A stretch of 14,862 nucleotides of DNA. Source: Candidatus Cloacimonadota bacterium (GTDB lineage: Bacteria; Cloacimonadota; Cloacimonadia; Cloacimonadales; Cloacimonadaceae). Below are positions 1 through 8,406 of the stretch, in pieces. The stretch spans positions 1 through 14,862 of the forward strand of contig DAHVPA010000021.1 of assembly GCA_027318525.1 (NCBI GenBank). The letters run 5' to 3'. Positions within the stretch are counted from its first letter, which is position 1. Each line of letters begins with the position of its first letter. Below the pieces are notes generated by a model. That model was not told the DNA's origin and did not search any database. It saw only the letters and a list, made by a program, of their open reading frames with translations. The translations under genes were made by a program, and so were the position numbers.

Positions 1-729
1 ATAACCGTATTCATCGCCGTATGCACATTTCTTTATTCTTTCACTTAGTTTTATGATCTGCAGTTCGGATAAAAAAGGATGTGCACCTCCAATGCTATCA
101 GTATATGTGCGCACCTGGTTTATTCCATTGTAAAAACCATTACTGTTATAACTCATCAGACAGGCATACAGATACAAATCAAGCTGGGTAAACTTTGGAT
201 TACAACTCAAGAGCAGCTCTTCTTCATAAATTTCTGTAAAATCGGCTCTGAGAGAGAACAGCACACCTTTGTCAATCATGAGTGCTTCTTCTTTGCTGAT
301 ACGAGCATTAACCCAGAATCCATTCTTTCCGTCACCTGCATAATGACTGACGAGACCGATATCCTGCAAGGCGATAATATTGACGATATCTTTATAATTT
401 ACCCGTTTATATCCTTCTATTACATTGAAATTCATGTCCTGCCAGTGTGACAGTTCAGTTGCTATATATAGCGAATCCAGCGAGCCGTAACCGGCAAAGT
501 TCTTTTTTAGTAAGGGCAAAATATCAGAACCAAGCTTTGCTGATTTAGTGGAATACTCAGCAGGTGTATTTGAATCATAAAAGGGATATACCTCAACGTA
601 GCCTGTCAGTACCTGCTTAGTTTTTAGAACTACTGAAACATGATATAGATTGGTTCCGTTAGGATATCCCATCGCAACCAATAAACTCGTGGAGATAGCC
701 AGTAATGCAGATATAATATACACTTTCAT
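1..729 (-). CDS. Secreted protein of unknown function, partial (3' end beyond the left edge)
   Basis: The reverse strand is open from an ATG at 729-727 through base 1 without a stop, giving 243 codons. A GGAG ribosome binding site at 736-739 sits six bases before the ATG, which supports this start. The first 20 or so residues (Lys2, then a long run of Ile/Ala/Leu/Ser/Val) look like a Sec signal peptide, with mature protein starting near GYPNGTN. The mature part is rich in Tyr, Asn and Ser and shows no motif I recognise. It has no further membrane segment, one Cys in the central part (SCNPKF), one in LYACLM and one near the window edge. The likely location is periplasm or outer surface. Five sequence lines counted by hand gave 114 G+C in 300 bases (38%), against about 51% in three lines of the gene at 1120. 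It is divergent from the VWA gene at 1120. Any C-terminal sorting tail would lie outside the window. The reading frame is solid; the function is unknown. Confidence 0.8.
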   Translation of the reverse strand, partial: MKVYIISALLAISTSLLVAMGYPNGTNLYHVSVVLKTKQVLTGYVEVYPFYDSNTPAEYSTKSAKLGSDILPLLKKNFAGYGSLDSLYIATELSHWQDMNFNVIEGYKRVNYKDIVNIIALQDIGLVSHYAGDGKNGFWVNARISKEEALMIDKGVLFSLRADFTEIYEEELLLSCNPKFTQLDLYLYACLMSYNSNGFYNGINQVRTYTDSIGGAHPFLSELQIIKLSERIKKCAYGDEYGY

Positions 730-1119
730 ATTTAGCTCCATAGTAGAGACAAGGTGTTATATGCCGATGCAGAAAGAAGAAAAAACATACGCTAATGATT
801 GTTATACATTTCATTAAGTCAAGGGAAATTGTCAGGATACCGAGAATTAATTCTCTCTTGCACACTAAATTGAGATACAGACTGGCGTTACCCATCAAAG
901 CCGGAACGGACTCTCCCAGGCATCGGGCAAAAACAACTCCTGCCGGATACACCCGCAACAATAAGAAACTGCTTGACAGATAATCAAATATATCAGCTTT
1001 TAGAATCTGGCAAAAGATTACATCCCTGCTGCCGGTTTTTGTGGCAAAAAGGGAACCAAACCAGGGCAATAAACCACTGCATGACACCGCATCAGATGAA
1101 AGATAAGGAGGATTGAGCA
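730..1119. other. Divergent intergenic region, 390 bases, no convincing gene
   Basis: This gap separates the minus-strand secreted gene (start 729) from the plus-strand VWA gene (start 1120), so promoters for both should lie here. A 62-codon plus-strand frame (795-983) has no ribosome binding site, no stable composition and a basic, low-complexity translation, so I do not call it. The visible structure is one perfect palindrome (842-855). A TTGACA at 973-978 has no -10 box at an acceptable distance. A Shine-Dalgarno AAGGAGG lies at 1105-1111. I could not define a promoter with confidence. Confidence 0.6.
842..855. repeat. Perfect 14-bp palindrome, possible operator
   Basis: GAGAATTAATTCTC equals its own reverse complement over all 14 bases. 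It lies 113 bases upstream of the start of the gene at 729 and about 265 bases upstream of the gene at 1120. Dyads of this size in a divergent intergenic region are typical of dimeric repressor or activator sites, but one copy without a known regulator proves nothing. The AT-rich core could also be chance. Confidence 0.3.
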
Positions 1120-3177
1120 GTGAAAAAGGGTCTGTTTATTCTCTGCCTGACAGCAATCTGCATTGAACTCTGCGCCGCCGGACTAATGGCAAACCGGATG
1201 ACCATCTATGCCGAATCCCTGACCACTCTGCGCTGCGATTATGACGTTAATATCTGCAACGAAGCTGCTGTGGTAACTGTCAGGGAAAGCTTCCGGCAAA
1301 ACTACAACCATCTCTTTAAACCGCGCTATATCTACCCTTTGCCCCAACAGGCATCAGTGACCGGTATGCGCTGGTATTTTGCAGGGCAATGGCATGAAGC
1401 CACAGTCTCTGTGCAGCCTCAGACAGCTTTGGGCAATCCCGCCTCGTTCTCTGCCCAGCAAGCCATTTATCTGGGCAACTATCCCTACTATTGCGATTTG
1501 GACTGCATACCCGCTTTTTTGGATACCATGTGTGTGGAAATAACCTATCTGCAGGTGATGGATTATCACAATGGGGTGGCGGAACTGGTGCTTAAAAACA
1601 ATCTGGAGGGAATCCAGCTGGCTGCCCTGCTTCAGCAATCCCTGCAGGCAGACATCACTTCCCAAAGACCGATGACGGGATTGGAACTGAGCAGCCACAC
1701 TCCCGATATGCTGGTCAACAATATCCTGAGCGGCACCGTGCATTACAGCAGCCAGAATCAGAGCGCTACGGCAGATTATGTCCTGCGTTACAGCATGGAC
1801 TATGAGCATCCCGGCACCCAGGCGATGTCTGTCTTCAGAGACAGCACTCCGGATGGACTGGGCAACGGATATTTCGCTTTTTACGCTGAGCCTGACCCCA
1901 GCCTCAGCAGTCTGCAAATCCGCAAGGTATATAACATCATAATCGATGTTTCGGGCAGTATGAGCGGTGAAAAGATACTGCAGGCACAACAGGCATCAGG
2001 ATATGTCGTGGACCACCTCAACCCCACCGACTGCTTCAATCTGACCGCCTTCAGCACTGCAACCCAGACTCTGTGGACGGATTATCACCCCAATACACCC
2101 GCCAATGTTGCTGCCGCACACCTTTTTATCGATGGACTTACAGCCAATGGCAGCACCAATATCCAGGCTGCGTTCGACAGTTCCGTTCCTCAATTTAATC
2201 CCGCAGGAGACAGCCTTGCCAACATCATCATCTTTATGACAGATGGCGAACCGACCGTCGGAATAACCGACACCCAGCTGCTTTCCGCTTATGTGGACAG
2301 CCTGATTGCCGCTACGGGTGCCGGTATCTGCGTATTCAGCTTTGGAATCGGCACCAGTGTCGATGAAGAATTGCTCATCCTGCTTTCCGGACATAACAAC
2401 GGGACAGCCTATTTTGTGGGAAATGACGAAATCTTTGAAGCAGTGACGGACTTTTATAATACAGTCTGCAATCCGACCCTGGTCTATCCGCAGTTCAGTT
2501 CCATCCCTGCCGGAGCAATCAGCGAAGTTTATCCCAATCCCGCCCCCAGCTTGTTTTTGGGCAGACAGGTTGTAATCTGCGGAAGATACGATACACCTCA
2601 GCATATCGTCTTTGTCTGCCGGGGACAGCTATTTACACATGAAGTCAGCTATCAATATGAGATAAATCTGACCGGGCAGAATCACGGCATTTATGGATTT
2701 TTGCCCAAGCTCTGGGCAAAGAAAAAGATTGAATCCCTGCTGGTGCAATACCATGCGCTCCAGCCTTCAAATCCTGATGCTATCGCACTGCGGCAGATGA
2801 TAACCCAGGTCAGCCAGCATTATCACGTGTTGGCAATCTTTGAAGAAAGTGGTTTTCTGGCAGTCCCGGAAGCGGAAAACACATGGGCGGAAGCTGATAT
2901 CAGAGCCGGAAGCTGCTTTCCCAATCCATTTGGGGATGTGGTCAGGCTCAGGTTTGAGACCTTAAAGCCGCTGAAACAGGCGGCTCAGCTCAGAATCTAC
3001 AATGCCAAAGGTCAACTGGTGAAGATAGAGGAATGCCAAGCCAGGACACCGGGCAGTTATGAACTGAGATGGGAAGGCAAAGACAACTCAGGGACCAGGC
3101 AGGGAGCCGGTATCTATCTATACATTCTGGAGGGGGGAGATACCCTGGTCACAGGTAAACTGACTCTGCTCAGATAA
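1120..3177 (+). CDS. Exported VIT-VWA domain protein with C-terminal type IX-like sorting domain
   Basis: A 685-residue exported protein. Start is GTG at 1120, eight bases after AAGGAGG (1105-1111). Residues 1-20 form a signal peptide (MKKGLFILCL, then a hydrophobic stretch ending in CAA-G). Residues about 30-160 resemble a VIT domain, the fold found before VWA domains in inter-alpha-trypsin inhibitor heavy chains. A VWA domain spans about 270-445 with an intact metal-ion-dependent adhesion site: DVSGS at 276-280, the Thr of GSTN near 346, and TDGE at 374-377. LWAKKKIESLL (531-541) is the helix usually following VWA in this architecture. The tail from about 597 (CFPNPFGD, then YNAKGQL, WEGKDNSG, GIYLYIL and a final KLTLLR) is a FlgD-Ig/Por-secretion-tail-like domain. 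The inferred role is metal-dependent protein binding or adhesion at the cell surface. The ligand cannot be told. The stop lies nine bases from the convergent mnmE stop, with no terminator between. Confidence 0.9.
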   Translation: MKKGLFILCLTAICIELCAAGLMANRMTIYAESLTTLRCDYDVNICNEAAVVTVRESFRQNYNHLFKPRYIYPLPQQASVTGMRWYFAGQWHEATVSVQPQTALGNPASFSAQQAIYLGNYPYYCDLDCIPAFLDTMCVEITYLQVMDYHNGVAELVLKNNLEGIQLAALLQQSLQADITSQRPMTGLELSSHTPDMLVNNILSGTVHYSSQNQSATADYVLRYSMDYEHPGTQAMSVFRDSTPDGLGNGYFAFYAEPDPSLSSLQIRKVYNIIIDVSGSMSGEKILQAQQASGYVVDHLNPTDCFNLTAFSTATQTLWTDYHPNTPANVAAAHLFIDGLTANGSTNIQAAFDSSVPQFNPAGDSLANIIIFMTDGEPTVGITDTQLLSAYVDSLIAATGAGICVFSFGIGTSVDEELLILLSGHNNGTAYFVGNDEIFEAVTDFYNTVCNPTLVYPQFSSIPAGAISEVYPNPAPSLFLGRQVVICGRYDTPQHIVFVCRGQLFTHEVSYQYEINLTGQNHGIYGFLPKLWAKKKIESLLVQYHALQPSNPDAIALRQMITQVSQHYHVLAIFEESGFLAVPEAENTWAEADIRAGSCFPNPFGDVVRLRFETLKPLKQAAQLRIYNAKGQLVKIEECQARTPGSYELRWEGKDNSGTRQGAGIYLYILEGGDTLVTGKLTLLR

Positions 3178-3186
3178 AGCTTTTAG

Positions 3187-4593
3187 CTATTTTCCGATAC
3201 AAAAAGAAGAAAAGATACGTTCCAGCATGTCATCAGTAGTGACAGCGCCGGTGATTTCGGAAAGGGCGGAGACTGCTTCTATCAGGTCAAAGGCGATAAA
3301 CTCATATCCCGCGGCAGCATTGATGCCATCCAAAGCCTTGTCCAGAGCTGTTAAAGCACGTTCCAGAGCAGCCAGATGCCGAGTATTGGTCACAAGGGCT
3401 GCTGAAGTTTCGATTTCCGGCAATGCCAAACGGCTGACCAGTGCCTGACGGAGTGCCATCAGACCATCTTCCAGCCTGGCAGAACAGGGAAGCAGACTGA
3501 TGTTTTGCGGCAAATGAGAGGTAAACCTGGAAGCGCTCAGATAAGATTTCCATTCGTCAGGCTGAGGTAACTTGTCAAACCCGAGGGTATCGACCTTATT
3601 CAGCACGCAAAGCGTCTTTTCCGATACCAGATTGGCAGAGTCGCAACAGCCGCTGTCCAGTGATTCGGGATCGGTCAGCATTACAATCAGGTCAGCTTCC
3701 TGCATCAGACTGCGGGTGCGGTCAATCCCCAGTTTTTCCACCTGGTCAATGGTGTCCCTGAGTCCGGCTGTATCGAGCAGACGAACGGGATAACCATCCA
3801 AAGACAGCCATTCCTGCAGATAATCACGCGTGGTGCCGGGAATATCGGTGACCAGAGCGCGGTTATCCTCCAGAAAACGGTTGAAGACGGAGGATTTGCC
3901 CACATTGGGAGCACCACTCAGGCAGACGCTGAATCCATCCCTGAGGATACGACCCTGTCTGCCGGAAGCCAGCATGGCAAGCAGTTCTTGCCTGATATTG
4001 CGAAGTTTTTCCCCGACTGCTGCCAAATCAGGTTCGGGTAAATCCTGGTCGGCAAAATCGATGGAAAGTTCAAAGCTGATGCGGCATTCGGTCAGGTCGG
4101 CAATCAGGGCGGAAATTTGGTTCGAAAGCCTGCCCCTGAGTTGATTGAGGGCTGCCTGTTCGCTTTTGGAGGTGCGTGCCTGAATCAGGTCATCAACCGC
4201 CTCAGCCTGCGCCAAATCAAGCTTGTGGTTCATAAAGGCGCGGAAGGTAAATTCCCCCGGCTCAGCCAGACGGCAGTCTTTTAGCAAAAGCTGCAGAATC
4301 CTGGCAGCCAGGTCGGGATTGCCATGCGAGGAGATTTCCACCATGTCTTCGCCGGTGTAGCTGTGAGGATTGCGAAACACGAGGCAGACCACTTCATCAA
4401 TTACATCTTTTCCCTCTAAAATATAACCATGCACCGCCTGATAGCCCTTGGCTTTGATTAGGCGGTCTGGCTCGGAAAAGATGCGGCTGACCTTGGCCAG
4501 CGATTCAGGACCGCTGACTCTGAGCACTTCCAGGGCAGAAGTTTCGGCTGGAGTGGCTGGTGCTGTTATGGTATCATTTAGAGCAAAGCGCAT
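3187..4593 (-). CDS. mnmE: MnmE, tRNA uridine-5-carboxymethylaminomethyl modification GTPase
   Basis: MnmE (TrmE) acts with MnmG in the cytoplasm to install the carboxymethylaminomethyl (or aminomethyl) group at C5 of wobble U34 in certain tRNAs, using a folate one-carbon donor and GTP hydrolysis. The 468-residue product has the expected order: an N-terminal folate-binding domain (to about 118), a helical domain, a Ras-like G domain and the C-terminal helices. Visible motifs are the P-loop GAPNVGKSS (227-235), G2 within DIPGTTRD (250-257), G3 DTAGLRD (274-280), G4 NKVD (332-335) and the invariant C-terminal FCIGK with the catalytic Cys at 465. Length is normal for the family. The ATG lies inside the 3' end of dxs with a 16-base overlap and only a weak Shine-Dalgarno, suggesting translational coupling. 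It is the last gene of the eight-gene operon. Its partner mnmG is not in the window. Confidence 0.97.
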   Translation of the reverse strand: MRFALNDTITAPATPAETSALEVLRVSGPESLAKVSRIFSEPDRLIKAKGYQAVHGYILEGKDVIDEVVCLVFRNPHSYTGEDMVEISSHGNPDLAARILQLLLKDCRLAEPGEFTFRAFMNHKLDLAQAEAVDDLIQARTSKSEQAALNQLRGRLSNQISALIADLTECRISFELSIDFADQDLPEPDLAAVGEKLRNIRQELLAMLASGRQGRILRDGFSVCLSGAPNVGKSSVFNRFLEDNRALVTDIPGTTRDYLQEWLSLDGYPVRLLDTAGLRDTIDQVEKLGIDRTRSLMQEADLIVMLTDPESLDSGCCDSANLVSEKTLCVLNKVDTLGFDKLPQPDEWKSYLSASRFTSHLPQNISLLPCSARLEDGLMALRQALVSRLALPEIETSAALVTNTRHLAALERALTALDKALDGINAAAGYEFIAFDLIEAVSALSEITGAVTTDDMLERIFSSFCIGK

Positions 4594-6434
4594 ATCTTCT
4601 GGAAAATGCTTTCGGGCGTAAAACCAATCAGGTCATTAAGTTGGGCTATGCTTCCATGCGGGACAAAGGAATCGGGATAGCCAAAGGAGGTGATCTTGAC
4701 CGGACTTTCAGCAAGGTAATCACGCACGACAGAACCAAAGCCGCCAATCAGGGTATTGGGCTCAATCGTAATAATCCGGCTGCAGGTTTGGCTCAGTTTA
4801 TCCAGCAGAAGCCTATCCAGAGGTTTGATGCTGCGGACGTTTATCAGCCAGGGGTCATGTCCTTTCTCGCGCAGCATGTCCACCACATCCACAGCAACGG
4901 GAAAAGCTGTCCCGACACTGAGGATGGCAAGTTCTTTGCCTTCTGAGATTAGCTCAGATTTACCCGGTTCAAACGGAACAATGTCCTTTCCCAGGCAAAA
5001 AGCAGTTCCGCGCGGATAGCGGATGGCAACGGGACCTTCCTTGTAGTCCGCAGCCCAGCTCAACATATCTGCCAGCTCTTCAGCATTGGAAGGAGCAAGT
5101 ATAACCAGGTTGGGTATAAAATTCAAAAATGATATATCAAAAGCACCGTGATGGGTGGGTCCATCTTCACCCACCAATCCCGCTCTGTCTATGCAAAAAA
5201 CCACCGGCAGTTTCTGCAGCGCTACGTCGTGGATAATCTGGTCCAGAGACCGTTGCAGGAAAGTGCTGTAAACAGCAAAAAACGGTTTCAACCCACGCAC
5301 AGCCAGACCAGCAGCAAAAGTAACGGCATGCTGTTCGGCAATGCCCACATCAAAAAAGCGGTCGGGATACTTTTCCTCAAAGCAGTTAAGCCCCGTGCCG
5401 GCTGTCATGGCAGCAGTAACCGCAACAATTTTGGCATCAGCTTCAGCCAGACGGCAGAGCGTCTTTCCCGTAATCTCAGACCAGGATTCTCCTCCAGAGC
5501 AGACTACTGAGCCGGCTTTGGCATCAAAGGGACCAACCCCGTGAAACAGGGCGGAATCCTTTTCGGCTGGGGTATAACCTTTCCCCTTGGAAGTAACTAT
5601 ATGCACCAGGACAGGTCCCACCATGTTATACTTCACACGTTTGAAAATGCTCAGCATTTGGGGGATATTATGTCCATCAATAGGTCCCACATACTTAAAG
5701 CCCAAATCTTCAAAAATGATATTGGGTGCCAGAATATTGATCAGGCTTTCTTCCAGCTTCTGAGCACCATAAATAAATTTGCTGCGCACCCCTTTGGGCA
5801 GACTGGAGCTGAGATCCCAAACCTGCTGTTTGAGAACGTTATAGGGCTTGGAAACCAGGAAACGTGCCATATAACGCTGCAAGCCTCCGACATTCTTGGA
5901 GATGGACATCTCGTTGTCATTGAGAATGACCAGAAATTTATCCTTTTGCAGATGCCCGGAATGATTTAGAGCTTCAAACGACATACCTCCCGTCAATGCT
6001 CCGTCACCGATGATGGCAATGCAATGACCGGATTGCTTGTTGATATCACGTCCTGCCGCCAGACCCAAAGCTGCGGATACAGAAGTGCTGCTGTGTCCTG
6101 TCCCAAATACGTCATAGGGGCTTTCTTCACGTTTGGTAAAGCCGCTTAAACCACCGAAAGTGCGGATAGTGTCAAAGCGCTCATTTCTCCCCGTGAGAAG
6201 CTTCCAGGCATATGCCTGATGACTGACATCCCAAACCACCATATCTTTGGACAGATTAAAGACATTAAGCAAAGCTACGGTCAGGTCAACCACTCCAAGG
6301 CTGGGGGCAAGGTGTCCTCCATTTCGCGCTATGACCTCGATAATCCTGTTCCTTATCTCAAAAGCAAGCAACTTTAACTCTTCCGGAGTGAGAGCTTTGA
6401 CATCACCGGGCTGATTTAGTTTTTCCAGATACAT
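4578..6434 (-). CDS. dxs: 1-deoxy-D-xylulose-5-phosphate synthase
   Basis: Dxs condenses pyruvate and glyceraldehyde-3-phosphate into DXP, the first step of the MEP isoprenoid pathway, and needs TPP and Mg2+. The 618-residue product is full length. Thiamine-binding parts are FGTGHSSTS (about 110-118), IIGDGALTGGM (141-151) and LNDNEMSIS (171-179). The catalytic Glu is E367 in GIAEQHA. The transketolase central motif DRAGLVGEDGPTHHG covers 416-430, and the substrate Arg and C-terminal transketolase fold follow. DVSHQAY (69-75) has Ser where many homologues have Gly. The frame is open to 6479, but I chose the ATG at 6434: AGGAG (6440-6444) lies five bases upstream, the BatA gene stops at 6452, and family members begin at this YLEKLN-type sequence. 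Isoprenoid products would include undecaprenyl phosphate and quinones. The next gene, mnmE, overlaps its 3' end. Confidence 0.97.
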   Translation of the reverse strand: MYLEKLNQPGDVKALTPEELKLLAFEIRNRIIEVIARNGGHLAPSLGVVDLTVALLNVFNLSKDMVVWDVSHQAYAWKLLTGRNERFDTIRTFGGLSGFTKREESPYDVFGTGHSSTSVSAALGLAAGRDINKQSGHCIAIIGDGALTGGMSFEALNHSGHLQKDKFLVILNDNEMSISKNVGGLQRYMARFLVSKPYNVLKQQVWDLSSSLPKGVRSKFIYGAQKLEESLINILAPNIIFEDLGFKYVGPIDGHNIPQMLSIFKRVKYNMVGPVLVHIVTSKGKGYTPAEKDSALFHGVGPFDAKAGSVVCSGGESWSEITGKTLCRLAEADAKIVAVTAAMTAGTGLNCFEEKYPDRFFDVGIAEQHAVTFAAGLAVRGLKPFFAVYSTFLQRSLDQIIHDVALQKLPVVFCIDRAGLVGEDGPTHHGAFDISFLNFIPNLVILAPSNAEELADMLSWAADYKEGPVAIRYPRGTAFCLGKDIVPFEPGKSELISEGKELAILSVGTAFPVAVDVVDMLREKGHDPWLINVRSIKPLDRLLLDKLSQTCSRIITIEPNTLIGGFGSVVRDYLAESPVKITSFGYPDSFVPHGSIAQLNDLIGFTPESIFQKICALL

Positions 6435-6451
6435 AATTGCTCCTGCAGCTA

Positions 6452-8404
6452 TCAGTTTACGCTGCCACCTTTTTTCCATTCCTCCGATTTCACCAGCAGC
6501 AGTTCCAAAACAAACAAGATCAGAGCTGCCACCAGCAGATACTTCCAGAGGTCATGACCCAGCCTGGAGAGAAATAGCTCATCCTGCCACCGCTGACCCA
6601 TTACTTTAATACTCTTGTTGGAAGGTGTCTTGGAAGGCATAAACCTGCTTTCCCGGTAATCCGGCTGGATAGCCATAACTTCCTGCTCAGCACCGCGCCG
6701 AAGCAGAGTATAAAGTCCGGGCTCAAAAGCAGTATAATCATTGCCGTTCAAACTCACTTTGTCTCCGGACGGAAGAATAATCTCATCGGAGGCGATCACC
6801 TGCCCGACCTTCATCTGTTCTGCTTCAAACCTGGTGTTGTTAAGATACTGCAGACTGCGGAATGCAAATACGGGAAAGGCAGCATTGAGCAAAAAACTGC
6901 TCTGCATCACGGCAGGATCAAATGTCCAAAGCAGACTGCTGCCTTCTGCCAGCGCCAAGCCTGAATTCTCAGCTGCCAGCAGAATATTGGACGAACCTGT
7001 GGCGGATACAGACCAGAATCCGCTGACACTGCTCTGCCTGATTTGTCGTTCATCTATCAGGGTCGTAATCGGATGGTATTTATTTACATAAGTTAGCGGG
7101 ACTGCCCGGGATTCATACTGACCAAACCTGACTCCAAAGCGTTGTCCATACCAGCTTTTCCAGTCTGCAGTGAGTTCTTTATCAGCAATATACAACACAC
7201 CCTTGTTCGCTTTTGTGCATTCCTGCAGAAATTCTCTCAAGCGTGGGGAAAGCTCTCCCCCATCATACACCACCAGGATGCTGTAATCCTTGAGTTGCTG
7301 CCAATTGACTTGATTCGGCGCAATCAGTCTGACCGAGCCCTGAGCAGTGGCGTAAACTGAAAGGAAGGTCTGAAGAATCAAAGGTAAGGCTGGGCGTTCG
7401 GTAATCACAGCAAGATTGGGATGCAGGTCATAACGGAAGGCAAACCAGCAACGGTTGTCCGCCGGCAGGTTTTCATCCAGGATTTCGATATATCCGCTTT
7501 GCCAGCCTGATTGTGTGATTTGCACAGGCAGTGTATCCTGCAACCTTTGATAAGGCTGCAGAGTAACGAATTTCTCGGCTGTCTTGACGCCATTAAAATC
7601 AACCCGTACCAAAATATCCCTACGCACACTGCTGCCGTAATTGACGATGTCAAAGCTGATTAACTGGTTTTCTGTTCTGCTGGTTAGTTGCATCATAGGT
7701 TCAGCTTTGATCACAGCTACATTTTCGTAGATACCAGCCTTCTTTAGCGGAATCAGGCGCATAGGGACGTTAACCTTATCCGGCAAGGTCTGGTCCTGTC
7801 CATCCGTCAAAAGATAAATTTCCCGGTTACTGAATTGGCTTTCGCTCAGTTTGGCTTCCGCATAAGCAGTCAATTTATCCATCGTAAGCGGCAGCCAGGT
7901 TGATTTTATGCCCCTGACCAGGTTTTCCGGCACTTTGCCCTGATACAACTGCGAGTTCAGCCTGTTCCAACTGTCGTCGGAGGTAACCAACACACAAAGA
8001 TCCTGCGGGGTAAGACGTTTGTTTATTTGCAGGATTGCGGTCTTTGCATGTTCCAGGATTGATTTGCCCTGATACAGCACATCCATGCTGTAGGAAGTAT
8101 CCAGGATAATGGCTATTGCTGTGGGAGGATGCGTTTTGGCAGGTTTAAGCCCCGGAATTCTAAGCGCTGGACGCCCCGCAGCCAGCACCACCAGGAGAAT
8201 TATCAGCATCCGGATGATGAGGAGCAGGATATTCTTGAGTTTGGTGCGGTTTTTCTGTTCTTTCTCAGTGTTCTTAATAAATCTGATACTGCTGAAAACC
8301 AGGCTGGGAGGTTTTTTCTTTGCCAGCAGCCAGATAATCAGCGGCAAGACAGTTGCTGCCGCCAGAATCAACAAGCCTGTATTCAGGAACGAGAGCTGAA
8401 ACAT
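6452..8404 (-). CDS. BatA-type membrane protein with degenerate VWA domain
   Basis: A 650-residue inner-membrane protein. Residues 1-27 and about 57-79 are two hydrophobic segments around a short basic loop (LLAKKKPPSLVFSS), the layout of the BatA N-terminal domain (aerotolerance regulator family). A VWA-like domain follows from about 95, with DTSYS at 102-106 in place of a typical DxSxS site and LLTDGQ at 198-203, so a metal site may remain. The middle region (about 230-600) looks like a large periplasmic part with a glutamine-amidotransferase-like VVYDGGE stretch near 377. A last membrane helix lies at about 620-640, followed by a charged tail. Such proteins are common in Bacteroidetes, Planctomycetes and relatives; their molecular role is not established. 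The start is two bases after the stop of the barrel gene, which implies coupling. The usual BatB/MoxR partners are absent here. The family call is firm, the function is not. Confidence 0.85.
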   Translation of the reverse strand: MFQLSFLNTGLLILAAATVLPLIIWLLAKKKPPSLVFSSIRFIKNTEKEQKNRTKLKNILLLIIRMLIILLVVLAAGRPALRIPGLKPAKTHPPTAIAIILDTSYSMDVLYQGKSILEHAKTAILQINKRLTPQDLCVLVTSDDSWNRLNSQLYQGKVPENLVRGIKSTWLPLTMDKLTAYAEAKLSESQFSNREIYLLTDGQDQTLPDKVNVPMRLIPLKKAGIYENVAVIKAEPMMQLTSRTENQLISFDIVNYGSSVRRDILVRVDFNGVKTAEKFVTLQPYQRLQDTLPVQITQSGWQSGYIEILDENLPADNRCWFAFRYDLHPNLAVITERPALPLILQTFLSVYATAQGSVRLIAPNQVNWQQLKDYSILVVYDGGELSPRLREFLQECTKANKGVLYIADKELTADWKSWYGQRFGVRFGQYESRAVPLTYVNKYHPITTLIDERQIRQSSVSGFWSVSATGSSNILLAAENSGLALAEGSSLLWTFDPAVMQSSFLLNAAFPVFAFRSLQYLNNTRFEAEQMKVGQVIASDEIILPSGDKVSLNGNDYTAFEPGLYTLLRRGAEQEVMAIQPDYRESRFMPSKTPSNKSIKVMGQRWQDELFLSRLGHDLWKYLLVAALILFVLELLLVKSEEWKKGGSVN

Positions 8405-8406
8405 TG

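Noticed and set aside
795..983. 62-codon plus-strand frame
   Set aside because: No Shine-Dalgarno, highly basic low-complexity end and no family resemblance. It could be part of a dispersed repeat but is not supported as a gene.
973..1006. TTGACA with TAGAAT as a promoter for the VWA gene
   Set aside because: The -35 box is perfect but the spacer is 22 bases, outside the usual 16-18, and no better -10 box is present.
659..1087. 142-codon minus-strand frame across the divergent gap
   Set aside because: It overlaps the start of the well-supported secreted gene at 729 in another frame, has no ribosome binding site, and its translation is a patchwork of hydrophobic and Cys-rich segments.
1354..2604. 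Two long minus-strand frames opposite the VWA gene (211 and 202 codons)
   Set aside because: They are antisense shadows of a gene with clear domain structure; their translations show no family features.
6435..6479. Upstream ATG giving a 15-residue longer Dxs
   Set aside because: It would overlap the BatA gene, lacks family similarity in the extra residues, and the ATG at 6434 has a good AGGAG.
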